DNA of 64,000 bases from Acidimicrobiia bacterium (GCA_009694375.1 SHVB01000010.1:1-64000), one strand, 5' to 3'. Positions 16,188 through 27,271 are shown, counted from the stretch's first letter. Notes: generated by a model from the sequence alone, not told the origin. Numbers and translations: made by a program.

Positions 16188-17398
16188 CCGAGTTCGAGCG
16201 CCGGGCGGTGATCTCGGGCATCGGGCAGTCGGCCGTGGGGCGTCGGCTGGGACGAGGAGGCCTGGATCTCACCATCGACGCCTCGCTGGCGGCGGTGGCC
16301 GATGCGGGGATCACGCTGGCCGAGGTGGACGGTTTGGCTACCTATCCTGGCGGTGGGATGGGCGGGGCCGGGTTCGCCGGACCCGGTTCGCCCGAGGTGC
16401 AAGAGGCCCTGCGGCTCAAGCTGAACTGGCACTCCGGGGGCATCGAGGGGGCGGCGCAGATGGCGGCGGTCCACAACGCCGTGTTGGCTGTCGGGGCCGG
16501 CTTAGCTCGCCACGTGCTCGTGTACCGCACGGTCACCGAGTCGAGTGAACAGGGTACGGGGGGGCGGCAGGGCATCGGCATGGGTGGTCTGGGGATGGGG
16601 GGCGGCGGCAAGGCCCCGAAGATGGGGGGGTCGTTCCAGTGGAACATTCCCTTCCGGGCCTATTCGGCGGCCAACTGGTTGGCGCTCAACGCCCAACGTC
16701 ATTTCCATGAGTTCGGCACCACGCCGGAGCAGATGGCCATGATCGCCATCAACGCGCGGCGCAACGCCGGGCTGAACCCCCAGGCCGTGTACCGCGACCC
16801 GATGACCTTGGACGACTACTTCGCCTCCCGAATGATCACCACGCCGTTCCATCTCTTCGATTGCGACGCCCCGGTCGACGGGTCTACCGCCTTGGTGGTG
16901 TCGGCGGTGGGCCATGCCCCCAACGTGGATCATCCCGTGGCCCGCGTTGATGCCATCGGCTCGGCCCTGCGGGGTCGGCCATCGTGGGATCAGTACGACG
17001 ATCTCACCACCATGGCGGCCCGTGACGCCGGCGCCCATCTCTGGACGCGCACCGACCTCACGCCTGCTGATGTGGATGTGGCCGAGTTGTACGACGGCTT
17101 CAGTTTCCTGGCCATGACCTGGCTGGAGGCACTCGGATTCTGCGGCAAGGGCGAATCCGGGCCGTTCATCGAGGGGGGAGAGCGGATTGCCCTAGCGGGC
17201 GAACTGCCGCTGAACACCCACGGAGGCCAACTTTCTGCCGGGCGCCTCCATGGATTCGGCTTCATCCATGAGGCGGTGCTGCAATTACGGGGCGAGGCCG
17301 GGGCCCGGCAGGTACCCGGCAAGACCGTGGAGGTGGCGGTGGTGGCCAACGGTGGCGGCCCGATTGCGGGCGCCATGCTCCTCACTCGAGAGGCATGA
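16184..17398 (+). CDS. thiolase-fold (Ltp2/SCP-x-like) enzyme lacking CGGG
   Basis: A 404-residue thiolase-superfamily protein starting at a TTG that overlaps the DUF35 stop (TTGA). The N-terminal region reads RRAVISGIGQSAVGR. A Tyr-containing motif, ELYDGFSF, and HGGQLSAGRLHG lie in the C-terminal half. Where active thiolases have a C-terminal Cys-Gly-Gly-Gly, this protein has VVANGGGPIAG. Together with its DUF35 partner this fits the retro-aldolase branch (Ltp2-like), which releases a ketone or aldehyde and a shortened acyl-CoA, rather than a classical beta-ketothiolase. A Gly/Met-rich loop lies near residue 130-150. The aldolase role is inferred. Confidence 0.85.
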   Translation: MTEFERRAVISGIGQSAVGRRLGRGGLDLTIDASLAAVADAGITLAEVDGLATYPGGGMGGAGFAGPGSPEVQEALRLKLNWHSGGIEGAAQMAAVHNAVLAVGAGLARHVLVYRTVTESSEQGTGGRQGIGMGGLGMGGGGKAPKMGGSFQWNIPFRAYSAANWLALNAQRHFHEFGTTPEQMAMIAINARRNAGLNPQAVYRDPMTLDDYFASRMITTPFHLFDCDAPVDGSTALVVSAVGHAPNVDHPVARVDAIGSALRGRPSWDQYDDLTTMAARDAGAHLWTRTDLTPADVDVAELYDGFSFLAMTWLEALGFCGKGESGPFIEGGERIALAGELPLNTHGGQLSAGRLHGFGFIHEAVLQLRGEAGARQVPGKTVEVAVVANGGGPIAGAMLLTREA

Positions 17399-17402
17399 GC
17401 GC

Positions 17403-18842
17403 ATGACGCTGTTGATGCTGCTGGAGATGATTGTGGCAGCGATGGCCGACCGTCGGGGCATCGGTACCGCCGAGCGCGGGCTCACCTACCAGCAGTTGTA
17501 CGACCGGGCCGGGGCCGGAGCCGAGGTCATTCGGCGGCACGGGGCCCAGCATCTCGCCTATGTGGCGGCAAGCGATCTGGCCTTTCCGGTGGCCCTGTTT
17601 TCGGCGGCCTGGGCGGGTGTGCCGTTTCTTCCCCTCAACTATCGCCAGAGCGCCGAGTCGCAGCGCGCGCTGTTGGCGCAGCACGACGACGTCTTGGTGA
17701 TCGCCGATGCTCCGGCGGGCGAGGGGCTGGAGCGGGCGGGGTTTACGGTGCTCTCGGTGGAGGAATGGAATACCGCTACCGCGTCGGTGGTGGAGGCTGC
17801 CCCGAGCGAGACCGACGGAGACGACGTGGCGGTGTTGCTCTACACCAGTGGCACGACCGCTGATCCCAAGGCGGTTGTGCTGCGCCACCGCCATCTCAGC
17901 GCCTACGTGATCGGGTCGGTCGATTTCGCCGCCGCCCCGGTGGAGGATGCCAGCTTGGTGAGCGTGCCGCCGTATCACGTGGCCGGCGTGGCCAACGTGG
18001 TGTCGAGTGTGTACGGCGCCCGACGGATCGTCTACCTGCCCGCCTTCTCACCGGAGGCCTGGCTCGCCACGGTGGGTTCGGAAGGCATCACCCACGCCAT
18101 GGTGGTTCCCACCATGCTCGCCCGGGTACTTGAGCAGTTGGGTGACCACCAGATCGCCACCACCCCTACCTTGCGGTCGATCGCCTATGGCGGTGCTCGG
18201 ATGCCCATCACCGTGCTCACCCGGGCGCTGGCGGCCTTCCCCACCACCGACTTCGTGAATGCCTATGGCCTCACCGAAACAAGTTCCACCATTGCGGTAC
18301 TCGGCCCCGAGGACCACCGGAGTGGTGAGCGACTCGGCTCGGTGGGGCGAGTGGTGCCCGGTGTCGAGGTGGAGGTTCGCGATGGCGAGATCTGGGTTCG
18401 GGGTGATCAGGTCTCGGGGGAATACCTCGGCCATGCCGTGGCCCTTGATGCCAACGGGTGGTTCGCCACCCGGGACCGCGGCTGGGTTGATGCTGAGGGC
18501 TACCTTTTTATCGATGGACGCGCCGACGACACCATCATCCGCGGCGGCGAGAACATTGCCCCCGCCGAGATCGAAGATGTGCTGCTGGCGCATCCGGCCG
18601 TAGGGTCGTGCGCGGTGGTGGGGATTCCTGATGACGAGTGGGGTCAGCGCATCGGTGCGGCGGTGGTCTTGCGGCCCGGGGCCATCGCGGCGGCGGAGGA
18701 ACTTCAGGAATGGGCCCGGGCTTCGCTACGCTCGTCCAAGACGCCCGATGTGGTGGTCTTTTGTCACGACCTTCCCCTCACCGACACCGGCAAGGTGCTG
18801 CGTCGTGTGGTGCTGGCGGATCTACTGGAGAGCGACCGCTGA
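17403..18842 (+). CDS. AMP-forming acyl-CoA ligase
   Basis: A 479-residue ANL ligase, slightly shorter than usual. P-loop LLYTSGTTADPKAVVLRH, adenylate region YGLTETSST, hinge DGRADDTIIRGGENIAPAE, and catalytic lysine in TDTGKVLRR. The ATG at 17403 follows the thiolase stop by 4 bases; its own stop overlaps the TesB ATG (TGATG). It lies mid-operon with a DUF35/thiolase pair, so it may activate the substrate degraded by that pair or re-activate its product. Confidence 0.92.
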   Translation: MTLLMLLEMIVAAMADRRGIGTAERGLTYQQLYDRAGAGAEVIRRHGAQHLAYVAASDLAFPVALFSAAWAGVPFLPLNYRQSAESQRALLAQHDDVLVIADAPAGEGLERAGFTVLSVEEWNTATASVVEAAPSETDGDDVAVLLYTSGTTADPKAVVLRHRHLSAYVIGSVDFAAAPVEDASLVSVPPYHVAGVANVVSSVYGARRIVYLPAFSPEAWLATVGSEGITHAMVVPTMLARVLEQLGDHQIATTPTLRSIAYGGARMPITVLTRALAAFPTTDFVNAYGLTETSSTIAVLGPEDHRSGERLGSVGRVVPGVEVEVRDGEIWVRGDQVSGEYLGHAVALDANGWFATRDRGWVDAEGYLFIDGRADDTIIRGGENIAPAEIEDVLLAHPAVGSCAVVGIPDDEWGQRIGAAVVLRPGAIAAAEELQEWARASLRSSKTPDVVVFCHDLPLTDTGKVLRRVVLADLLESDR

Positions 18843-19660
18843 TGGCCTTTGGTCTCCACGATCTGCTGGCCTGTCTGGAACTCCGGGCGGTTCGTGATGG
18901 GGTGATGGAGGGATCCAACCTCGACATCGGGTACCACCGGGTGTTCGGAGGGCAGATCTTGGCGCAGGCGCTCATGGCCGCCGCGACGGCGTCGCCGGAC
19001 AAGTCGGTGAAATCGATCACGGTGCTGTTCCCCCGGGAGGGGGATACGGGTCAGCCCATGCAGTACCGAGTGGTCAAAACCCACGATGGCCGCACCTTCG
19101 GCAGCACGGAAATCACGGCACAGCAGGGCGACAAGGTGATCGCGGTGGCGCTGGTCTCGATGCATATCGCCGAGGCCGGCCCGTACCACAGCCACGGGCC
19201 GCCTGAGGTTGGTGGTCCCCACGACGCGGTGGCGCACACGTACCCGATGATTCCCTGGGAGGTGCGTAGCGTCGGGGGGGTGGATTTGGCCAGTGACGCG
19301 ATGGGCCCGGCTTCACTGGAGTTGTGGATGCGGGTGGCGGACGTGCCCGCCGAGGCGGCGGTGCATCAGGCGCTGCTGGCCCATGCCAGCGATCTCACCC
19401 TCATCGGTACGGCCCTGCGCCCCTTCGAGGGTCTGTCGCAGGCCTCCTCCACGGTCAGTTTGCACACGGCGGTCACGTCGCACTCGTTGTGGTTCCATCA
19501 GCCCTTCCGGCTGGATGAATGGGTGCTGATCGCCCAACACAGTCCGCTGGTGGCCCACGGGCGCGCCTTCGGCCGTGGTGATGTGTTCGGCGCCACCGGC
19601 GAGTTGGTGGCCTCCTTCGCCCAGGAGGCGATGGTGCGTCCGATAGCGGGGCCGTCATGA
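18842..19660 (+). CDS. tesB: acyl-CoA thioesterase II
   Basis: A 272-residue double hot-dog thioesterase of the TesB type. The N-terminal half includes GYHRVFGGQILAQAL and SITVLFPREGD, and the C-terminal half has STVSLHTAVTSHSLWFH followed by a PLVAHGRAFGRGDVF motif typical of the family. It hydrolyses medium/long acyl-CoA. It overlaps the preceding ligase stop by one base and the next gene by four. In a catabolic operon it may release CoA when intermediates accumulate. Confidence 0.93.
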   Translation: MAFGLHDLLACLELRAVRDGVMEGSNLDIGYHRVFGGQILAQALMAAATASPDKSVKSITVLFPREGDTGQPMQYRVVKTHDGRTFGSTEITAQQGDKVIAVALVSMHIAEAGPYHSHGPPEVGGPHDAVAHTYPMIPWEVRSVGGVDLASDAMGPASLELWMRVADVPAEAAVHQALLAHASDLTLIGTALRPFEGLSQASSTVSLHTAVTSHSLWFHQPFRLDEWVLIAQHSPLVAHGRAFGRGDVFGATGELVASFAQEAMVRPIAGPS

Positions 19661-20658
19661 CGGCGCGTTCGATCTTGGTGGCATCGCTGCCTACCGGGCC
19701 GCGCCATCCGCTCTCGGGCACGCCAGCGCGCCAACGTCCCTCGGTGCGGCGCACCACCACGGTCGACCAGCGCCGAGGGGAACCAGGTGAGCCGACGGTG
19801 GTGGTGGCGGCGGGCCGTGATCTATTGACCAAGGCCGACGGCACGGTGGTGGTGGTGGATGAGATAAAGGTGCGGGTGGCCATCGACGCCACCGGCCACA
19901 TCGGTGCGATCGAGACGGATCCCCCCGTCCCGGCGGTGGCGTTGCTCATCGGAGCCCACGCCAGCCAGGGGTTTCGACGGCGTCTGGACGAGGCGCTGGA
20001 CAGTCAGCGGACCGGTGCCACGGTGCTGCATCAACTCCTCGACGACCTACCCATGGCGGCGTTGATCTCCAGTTACGGATCCGCCCGCGAGATGGACGAC
20101 GACTGGCAGATACCCCCATCCAGTGCCGAGGGACTGGCCGATTTGTGCGCCGGCTGGGAGCGGGGTGCCACCATGCTCGGGACCCTCGAATCCACCGGTA
20201 TTTTTCCGATCCCGGTGGGCCCACCGGCCCCGGATTTGTCGTCGTCGGATGATCCGTTGGCCTGGCACGACATGGAGCCGATGGATCCGCGTTCGGTTCG
20301 CCGCCGTCGCCGTCTCGATCTCACCACCGGCGAGGTGCTGTTGCTCGACGTTCATTTCCGCGACAGTCACATGGGGCTCGATGCCGCCGAGGAGGTGCTG
20401 CACGAGTACACCCTGGCCGCTACCTTCGACCCCCAGCATCTGGTGGTGCTGTCCTCAGAGGCGGTGGCTCACACCCTCCCCTGGCCCGAGTGCCCCCGGG
20501 CGTTGGCGAGCGCCGGGCGGATTGTGGGGGAGTCGGTGGCCGATCTGCCGCGGAAGGTACGCACCGAGTTTTCTGGCCTCACCACCTGCACCCATCTGAA
20601 CGATGTCTTTCGCTCATTGGCCGGCGTCGTGCCCCTGGCGGCGGCTCTCTCCGGATGA
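19657..20658 (+). CDS. DUF2889 family protein
   Basis: A 333-residue protein of unknown function that matches the DUF2889 pattern. It has a conserved N-terminal R-R-T-T-T region (residues 31-36), a central catalytic-looking segment LLDVHFRDSHMGLD, and the C-terminal GLTTCTHLNDVFRSL. DUF2889 proteins are found in steroid and aromatic acid clusters in actinobacteria and proteobacteria without a proven reaction. It overlaps the TesB stop (ATGA). No membrane segment is visible. Confidence 0.8.
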   Translation: MTARSILVASLPTGPRHPLSGTPARQRPSVRRTTTVDQRRGEPGEPTVVVAAGRDLLTKADGTVVVVDEIKVRVAIDATGHIGAIETDPPVPAVALLIGAHASQGFRRRLDEALDSQRTGATVLHQLLDDLPMAALISSYGSAREMDDDWQIPPSSAEGLADLCAGWERGATMLGTLESTGIFPIPVGPPAPDLSSSDDPLAWHDMEPMDPRSVRRRRRLDLTTGEVLLLDVHFRDSHMGLDAAEEVLHEYTLAATFDPQHLVVLSSEAVAHTLPWPECPRALASAGRIVGESVADLPRKVRTEFSGLTTCTHLNDVFRSLAGVVPLAAALSG

Positions 20659-20715
20659 CCGAGGCCCCGTGGTGAGTGCGCCTGTATCCCACCCCCACTC
20701 TGGCAAGGAGTATCC

Positions 20716-21144
20716 ATGAGCGACGTGGCCGCTGATATTGCGCGACACAAGGCGGTGTTGGCCTCGGGTCACCATCTCCTGAGCGGGTTTGCGACCACCG
20801 ATGTGGAGGTGGCCGGGGCGGACCTGGCGGTGGAGTTGCCGATCACGGAATACCTCACCGGCCCGCGTCGGGCACTGCATGGAGGGCTCGTCGCCACGTT
20901 GGCCGACCTCGTCGGTGGCCGTATCGCCATGATGGGTCTGGATCAGCAGAGCATCGTGGTGACCAGCGATATGACCCTGCACTACCTCGGTCCGGTAACG
21001 ACCACGGCGCACGTGGTCGGTCACGTGTTGCGCCGCGGAACGCGGGCGGTGGTGGTGCGGGTAGAGGTGTACGACGAGCGCGACGGTCCACTGGCGGCGG
21101 CGTGCCAACTGGCCTTTACCGTGGTCACTCCCCGGCCGGCCTGA
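20716..21144 (+). CDS. PaaI-family hot-dog thioesterase
   Basis: A 142-residue single hot-dog thioesterase. PRRALHGGLVATLADLVGG is the family's H-G-G motif with the catalytic acidic position (D) in the following helix. An AAGGAG ribosome site precedes the ATG. It is separated from DUF2889 by 57 bp but continues in the same direction, so it is probably the last gene of the operon that starts at 14487. The substrate is likely an aryl- or acyl-CoA. Confidence 0.9.
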   Translation: MSDVAADIARHKAVLASGHHLLSGFATTDVEVAGADLAVELPITEYLTGPRRALHGGLVATLADLVGGRIAMMGLDQQSIVVTSDMTLHYLGPVTTTAHVVGHVLRRGTRAVVVRVEVYDERDGPLAAACQLAFTVVTPRPA

Positions 21145-21164
21145 TGGCGACGGGTGGTGGTGGG

Positions 21165-21473
21165 CTAGTCCGAGGACGGCAGAGGCTTGGTGCCTTTGAT
21201 GAACAGTGGTTCGTCGCCGATCGACAGGGGGCCCTCGCCTCCCTGGGTGCAGAGGAGTTCGAGGCCTAGGTCGTCGTCGGCGTAACGCTTCCCCAGCAAA
21301 GCGGCGTCGCCTGCGACGGTGCGGGGTTGGTGGTCACCTCCGCTGCCGAAGGGAGCCATGGAGGCACCGCCGCAGCGTAGGTCAATCTCGACGGCCTCCT
21401 TCGGGCTCTTGACCACCACCACCTGGGTGTCGCAGGTGGTGCTCTCGAGGCGCAGACCGGGGCGAAGTTCCAT
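21165..21473 (-). CDS. small conserved hypothetical protein
   Basis: A 102-residue protein, MELRPGLRLESTTCDTQV at the start, with a central DLRCGGASM and a C-terminal LGKRYADDDLGLELLCTQGG then GDEPLFIKGTKPLPSSD. Three cysteines (residues 14, 34 and about 77) are present; the spacing does not match a known ribbon. I recognise the pattern as a small conserved actinobacterial protein near P450 and acyl-CoA ligase genes, but no function is known to me. It follows the P450 gene by 11 bp on the same strand. Confidence 0.75.
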   Translation of the reverse strand: MELRPGLRLESTTCDTQVVVVKSPKEAVEIDLRCGGASMAPFGSGGDHQPRTVAGDAALLGKRYADDDLGLELLCTQGGEGPLSIGDEPLFIKGTKPLPSSD

Positions 21474-21484
21474 GGGCTGATCTC

Positions 21485-22681
21485 CTAACGGATGGTGACC
21501 GGGACCGATGATGGCCCAGCCACATTGGCCATGTGGACGTACTGCACCGCCTCGAGGTCTACCTGCAGGTGGGGCCAGCGCCGGTAGAACTCGGTGAAGG
21601 CGTAGGTGCCTTCGAGACGGGCGAGGTGCGCCCCGATGCAGTAGTGGATGCCGTGCCCGAAGGAAATCCCCAGCGGCCCTGTGCGGGTGATGTCGAAGCG
21701 GTCGGGGTCGGGGTAGGCCCGCTCGTCACGGTTGGCGGCGCCGGTCACAATCAGCACGGGCTGCTGGGCGGGAATGGTGACCCCGTGGAAGGAGCGGTCG
21801 TGGAGGGAGTAGCGCCCCTGGTACTGCGAGGGTGCCCGCCAGCGCAGCACTTCCTCCACCGCCGGCGCGGCCAAGGTCGGATCGGCCTGCAGTCGAGCCA
21901 ACTCGTCGGGGTGCTCGGCGAAGGTCATGATGCCGCTGCCCACCAGTTTGGTCACGGTCTCGCTACCCGCCGCCGTGAGCAGGGAGATGAAGTGGCTGAT
22001 CTCTACGTCGGTGAGGTGCTCCACCGTTCCGTCGGGTCGCTCCACCTGGGCCCCGATGAGGTGTCCGATCATGTCGTCGGAGGGATGGGCGCGTTTATCG
22101 GCCACCAGATCCTGCGTGTATTGAGTGAGGGCCATCACCGCTTCGATGCCCGCGGGGGTGGGGAAGGGGCTGCCCAGTTCGAGTTCGAGCATACGATCGG
22201 TCCAGTGGCGGATCTGCTGGCGGTCGCCCGCGGGCACCCCCAGGATCGTGCAGATGACCTCCACCGGGAATGGCCCGGCGAAGTCGTGCACGGCGTCAAA
22301 ACTCTGATGGTCGGCCAGGGTGTCGAGGAGGGTATCGATCACCTCGCGCACGACGGGTTCCCACTCGGCGATGCGGCGGGGGGTGAAGGCCCGGTTCACC
22401 AATTTGCGGAGCCTCTCGTGCATCGGCGGGTCGGTCATGATCATCATGCCGGTGGTGTGGGCGACCGCCCCGAACTCGGCGCTGCACAACTGCGCCAGGT
22501 TGAGTCCGCGGGTAGAGGTGTAGGTGGCGACATCCCGGTGCACCTCCACACAGTCGTCGTAGCGAGAGACGGCCCAGAAGCCGATCTTCTCGTTGTGGTA
22601 CACGGGGGCTTCGTTGCGCAACCACCGGTACATCTCCCACGGGTTCTCGAAGAACTCGGTGCTGAGGGGATCGAACTCCAT
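21485..22681 (-). CDS. cytochrome P450
   Basis: A 398-residue soluble bacterial P450. The I-helix reads TAAGSETVTKL, the K-helix E-x-x-R is in VEEVLRWRAP, and the heme peptide is SFGHGIHYCIGAHLAR with Cys as axial ligand. It would hydroxylate a hydrophobic substrate using a separate ferredoxin/reductase, none of which is in the window. Its ATG overlaps the upstream ligase stop by one base, making an operon of two ligases, P450 and the small protein. Confidence 0.94.
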   Translation of the reverse strand: MEFDPLSTEFFENPWEMYRWLRNEAPVYHNEKIGFWAVSRYDDCVEVHRDVATYTSTRGLNLAQLCSAEFGAVAHTTGMMIMTDPPMHERLRKLVNRAFTPRRIAEWEPVVREVIDTLLDTLADHQSFDAVHDFAGPFPVEVICTILGVPAGDRQQIRHWTDRMLELELGSPFPTPAGIEAVMALTQYTQDLVADKRAHPSDDMIGHLIGAQVERPDGTVEHLTDVEISHFISLLTAAGSETVTKLVGSGIMTFAEHPDELARLQADPTLAAPAVEEVLRWRAPSQYQGRYSLHDRSFHGVTIPAQQPVLIVTGAANRDERAYPDPDRFDITRTGPLGISFGHGIHYCIGAHLARLEGTYAFTEFYRRWPHLQVDLEAVQYVHMANVAGPSSVPVTIR

Positions 22682-24330
22682 CAGGGTTCGTTGGCCTCGG
22701 CGTGGCGCTCTTCGAGAAGGGCGGTGAGGCGACGACGGTCGATCTTGCCGGAGTCGAGCCAGGGCAAGTCGGTCTGGTCGGCGAATACCTCGATGTGGCG
22801 AGGCACCTTGTAGGAGGCGATCGCCTCTTTCACCCGGCGTCGGGCCTCGTCGGGGGGCAGGGTGGCGTCAGGTCGCAGGGCAATGGCCGCCACCACATCC
22901 TGGCCGCGCACCGCGTGCGGTACGCCCGTGACGAAGGCCATGGTGACCTCGGGCATGGCTTCGAGCACCAGTTCTACATCGCGCGGCGTGATGTTCATAC
23001 CCGACGACTTGATGAGATCGCCCAGCCGCCCGGTGAAATAGAAGTGGCCATCGGCATCGAAGTGGCCTCCGTCGCCGGTGCGGTACCAGCCGTCGGGGGT
23101 GAAGGTGTGGTCTCGCTCCGTCTTGTGGAGCCCCAACATGAGGGAATAGCCGCGTAGCCACAACTCGCCACTTTGGCCTACGGGAACGTCCTCGAGGGTG
23201 ACGACGTCCACGATCTTGTGTTCCATACCTGGCACCGGAAAGCCGAAGGACCCTTCCTTGTCGGGGGGGAGCGGATGGTCTTTGGCGTCGAAGGTATGCG
23301 GTCCGAGCGTTTCGGTCATGCCCAGGGAGTTGGCCTTGGGCACCTCGGCGGCGGCTTGAGCGGCCTGGGGGAGCAAGGCGGTGTAGGAGCCCGACCGCAG
23401 GCTGGAGAGGTCGCGCTCGGCGAAACTGGGGTGGTCGACGAGGGCTTTGGCCATGTGGGGCCAGCCGAGCACTTGGGTGATCCGCTCCTGCTCGATGAGC
23501 GCCAGGGTGGTCTCCGGATCGAACTGTTCTTCGAACACCAGGGTGGCTCCGGCATGCAGCGCGGCGACGAGGGTAAAACTGAAGCCACCTACCCAGAACA
23601 GCGGCATGGGAGTGTAGAGCACGTCGCGATCGATGAGATCACGCATCTGCCACAGGTTGTGGGCATGGCGCACGGTGGCTCCGTGGGAATGGATGGCCCC
23701 TTTCGGATCGGCCGTGCTGCCCGAGGAATAAACCACCACCATCGGGTCGGCGGGGGTGACCTCGGACTCGCACTGGCGCAGCAGACCTTCGCTGACGGCG
23801 TTGGCTCGATCCTCCAGGACGGTGATGGGCAGCGACCACGCCGGTCGAGCCTCGCCCCAGGTCCACACGCTGCGGAGGTAGGGGTGCGACTCGAGAAAGA
23901 TGCGCTCGGCCGGCTGTTCGGCTAACCCGGGGATCGCCGTTTCGAGGCGGTCGAGGTAGTCGTGGCCGAGGTGACTTTCCACGGTGAGCAACATCTGGGC
24001 ATCCGCGTGGCGCAGCACCCAGCCCAACTCGGCGGCCTTGTTGTAGGTGTTCAGCAGGATCGCCACCGCGCCGATGCGGGTGATCCCCAGCCACCCGATG
24101 ATCCACTCGGGACTGTTGCCCGCCAGCAGTGCCACCCGGGTGCCTTTGCCGGCCCCGGCCGCCAGGAGCCCGCGGGCGAGGCGGGCCGAGCGCTCGTCAA
24201 CTTCGGCATAGGACAGTCGCTGGTGGCCGAGCACCGCCAGGGTCTTGGGCCCCCACTGCAGCGCGCTGTTCCGGATGAGGGCACCGCTGGTGGGGATGAA
24301 AGCGGGGAAGGAGGTCGTGCGTGGGGTCAT
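22681..24330 (-). CDS. AMP-forming acyl-CoA ligase
   Basis: A 549-residue ANL ligase. P-loop VVYSSGSTADPKGAIHSHG, motif LGMTETLGPH, GWYRTGDGGHFDADGHFYF, hinge GRLGDLIKSSGMNI, and catalytic lysine in LDSGKIDRRRL. The P-loop has Ser-Gly-Ser-Thr-Ala rather than the more common Thr-Gly-Thr-Thr-Gly, still compatible with activity. It lies between another ligase (15-bp gap) and a P450 (one-base overlap). Two adjacent ligases may handle two acids of the same pathway. Confidence 0.92.
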   Translation of the reverse strand: MTPRTTSFPAFIPTSGALIRNSALQWGPKTLAVLGHQRLSYAEVDERSARLARGLLAAGAGKGTRVALLAGNSPEWIIGWLGITRIGAVAILLNTYNKAAELGWVLRHADAQMLLTVESHLGHDYLDRLETAIPGLAEQPAERIFLESHPYLRSVWTWGEARPAWSLPITVLEDRANAVSEGLLRQCESEVTPADPMVVVYSSGSTADPKGAIHSHGATVRHAHNLWQMRDLIDRDVLYTPMPLFWVGGFSFTLVAALHAGATLVFEEQFDPETTLALIEQERITQVLGWPHMAKALVDHPSFAERDLSSLRSGSYTALLPQAAQAAAEVPKANSLGMTETLGPHTFDAKDHPLPPDKEGSFGFPVPGMEHKIVDVVTLEDVPVGQSGELWLRGYSLMLGLHKTERDHTFTPDGWYRTGDGGHFDADGHFYFTGRLGDLIKSSGMNITPRDVELVLEAMPEVTMAFVTGVPHAVRGQDVVAAIALRPDATLPPDEARRRVKEAIASYKVPRHIEVFADQTDLPWLDSGKIDRRRLTALLEERHAEANEP

Positions 24331-24345
24331 GGGGATGCCTGTGTC

Positions 24346-25875
<1,530 letters not shown>

Positions 25876-25983
25876 GGTTGGCTCCCCTCCTCGGAACTGA
25901 CAATGCTCGGGGCGTGGTGATCATGTCTCGGTCCACCCCCCGGGGACCGCTTGCCGGCGAGGGGCCCATCGTGCGGGATGGGT

Positions 25984-27177
25984 TTAGGTCATCTGCATCA
26001 AGCGGGACAGGTTGCCGCCCATGATCTTGGCGATCACGTCGTGGGGTAGGCCGTCGAGGTCGTCGGCGAAACTGAGGGGGTCGGCCATTCCTTCGGGGTG
26101 TGGGTAATCGGAGCCGAAGAGGATGTTGTCGGCGCCGAGGAGTTCCACCAACCCCTGGGGGTCATCCTCGTGGAACGGGTGCACAAAAATGTTCCGTTTG
26201 AATACCGCCACGGGGTCTTCTGAGAACAGGTGGGGGCTGAAGGCATAGGCCTGGGCCATGTCGGCCAGGAGGGGGCGCACCCACCCGCTGCCGTTCTCCA
26301 CCGGCGCGATCTTGAGGCCGGGGAATCGAGTGCAGAGGCCGTGTCCGATGGCCGAGGCGACGGTATCGATGATGGAGCGGTGACCGGCCCCGGTGATGGC
26401 GGCAAAGCCCGAGCCCCCCTGGAAGGGCGTGAACTCGTCGTCGCGCACGCCCTCCCACTCGTTGAGGTAGCGCTGGTAGCCACTATCGGAGGCGTGCATG
26501 CCCACCACCACGCCACTTTCCTGGACCAATTCCCAGAAGGGGTCGAACTCAGGGAGGGCGAACGAGCGGGGGCCGCGAAACCCCGGCACGGGGGCCGGGC
26601 GGACGAGGATGATCTTGGCGCCGCGCTCGATTACCCACTCCAGTTCCTGGATGGCCTCCGCCAGGATCGGCAGGGTGATGACCGGGGTGGGGAAGATGCG
26701 GTTTTCGTAGTTGAACGTCCACGTCTCGTGCATCCACTCGTTGAGGGCGTGCACCACGGCGTGGGTGGCGTCGGGGTCGTCGCGCAGGCGTTCTTCCACC
26801 AGACTGGCCAGGGTGGGCCACATGAGGGCGCGGTCGAGGCCGAGTTCGTCCATCAATTCGAGACGGGCGCCCGGTTCGCGAAAGGCGGCCGGCGCGTCGA
26901 TGGCACGACCCATGATCTCGCGCCGGGTTTTGCCCTCGGGGTTCCCAGTCTTGAAGTACTCCTCCTGTGCGCCCGGGGCCGCTACGCGTTCGAAGGTGGG
27001 ATTGGGGATGTACTCGCTGATCCGCCCCTTCACCGTGATCTTCGTTCGTCCGTTTACATCGACGTAGCGAATGACCCCGGCGTAGGCGGGAGGGAGGAAC
27101 TTGGTGAGGGCATCGGTGGTCTCGTAGAGATGGTTGTCGGCGTCGAAGACGGGGAAATCGAACGTACGAGATGGCAT
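25984..27177 (-). CDS. amidohydrolase family 2 protein, divergent type
   Basis: A 397-residue amidohydrolase. The N-terminal metal motif is FDADNHLYETTDALTKF (D-x-D-x-H), and FGSDYPHPEGM supplies the late Asp. It is more distant from the other two amidohydrolases of the window than they are from each other. It is divergent from the FadE pair at 27272-29613, with an operator-like site 22 bp from its start codon. It may act on an acyl-CoA or hydroxy-acid intermediate; the reaction is unassigned. Confidence 0.87.
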   Translation of the reverse strand: MPSRTFDFPVFDADNHLYETTDALTKFLPPAYAGVIRYVDVNGRTKITVKGRISEYIPNPTFERVAAPGAQEEYFKTGNPEGKTRREIMGRAIDAPAAFREPGARLELMDELGLDRALMWPTLASLVEERLRDDPDATHAVVHALNEWMHETWTFNYENRIFPTPVITLPILAEAIQELEWVIERGAKIILVRPAPVPGFRGPRSFALPEFDPFWELVQESGVVVGMHASDSGYQRYLNEWEGVRDDEFTPFQGGSGFAAITGAGHRSIIDTVASAIGHGLCTRFPGLKIAPVENGSGWVRPLLADMAQAYAFSPHLFSEDPVAVFKRNIFVHPFHEDDPQGLVELLGADNILFGSDYPHPEGMADPLSFADDLDGLPHDVIAKIMGGNLSRLMQMT

Positions 27178-27199
27178 CGTGAATCTCCCTACACAGAAG

Positions 27200-27215
27200 T
27201 GACATTGCTGTTAGA
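27200..27215 (+). promoter_or_regulatory. operator-like site 3, TGAC-N6-GTTAG
   Basis: The sequence TGACATTGCTGTTAGA lies between the divergent amidohydrolase (start 27177) and short FadE (start 27272). It differs from site 2 at only two central positions. Its placement fits a repressor that covers the promoter of either or both genes. Confidence 0.65.
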
Positions 27216-27271
27216 TGACCATACACTCCGGTTTCTTGACGGCCAACGGCACGCCAGCAGGGGGAGTGGGA

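Noticed and set aside
25898-25913. TGACAATGCTCGGGGC as a fifth operator
   Set aside because: Only the TGACA half matches; the GTTAG half is absent.
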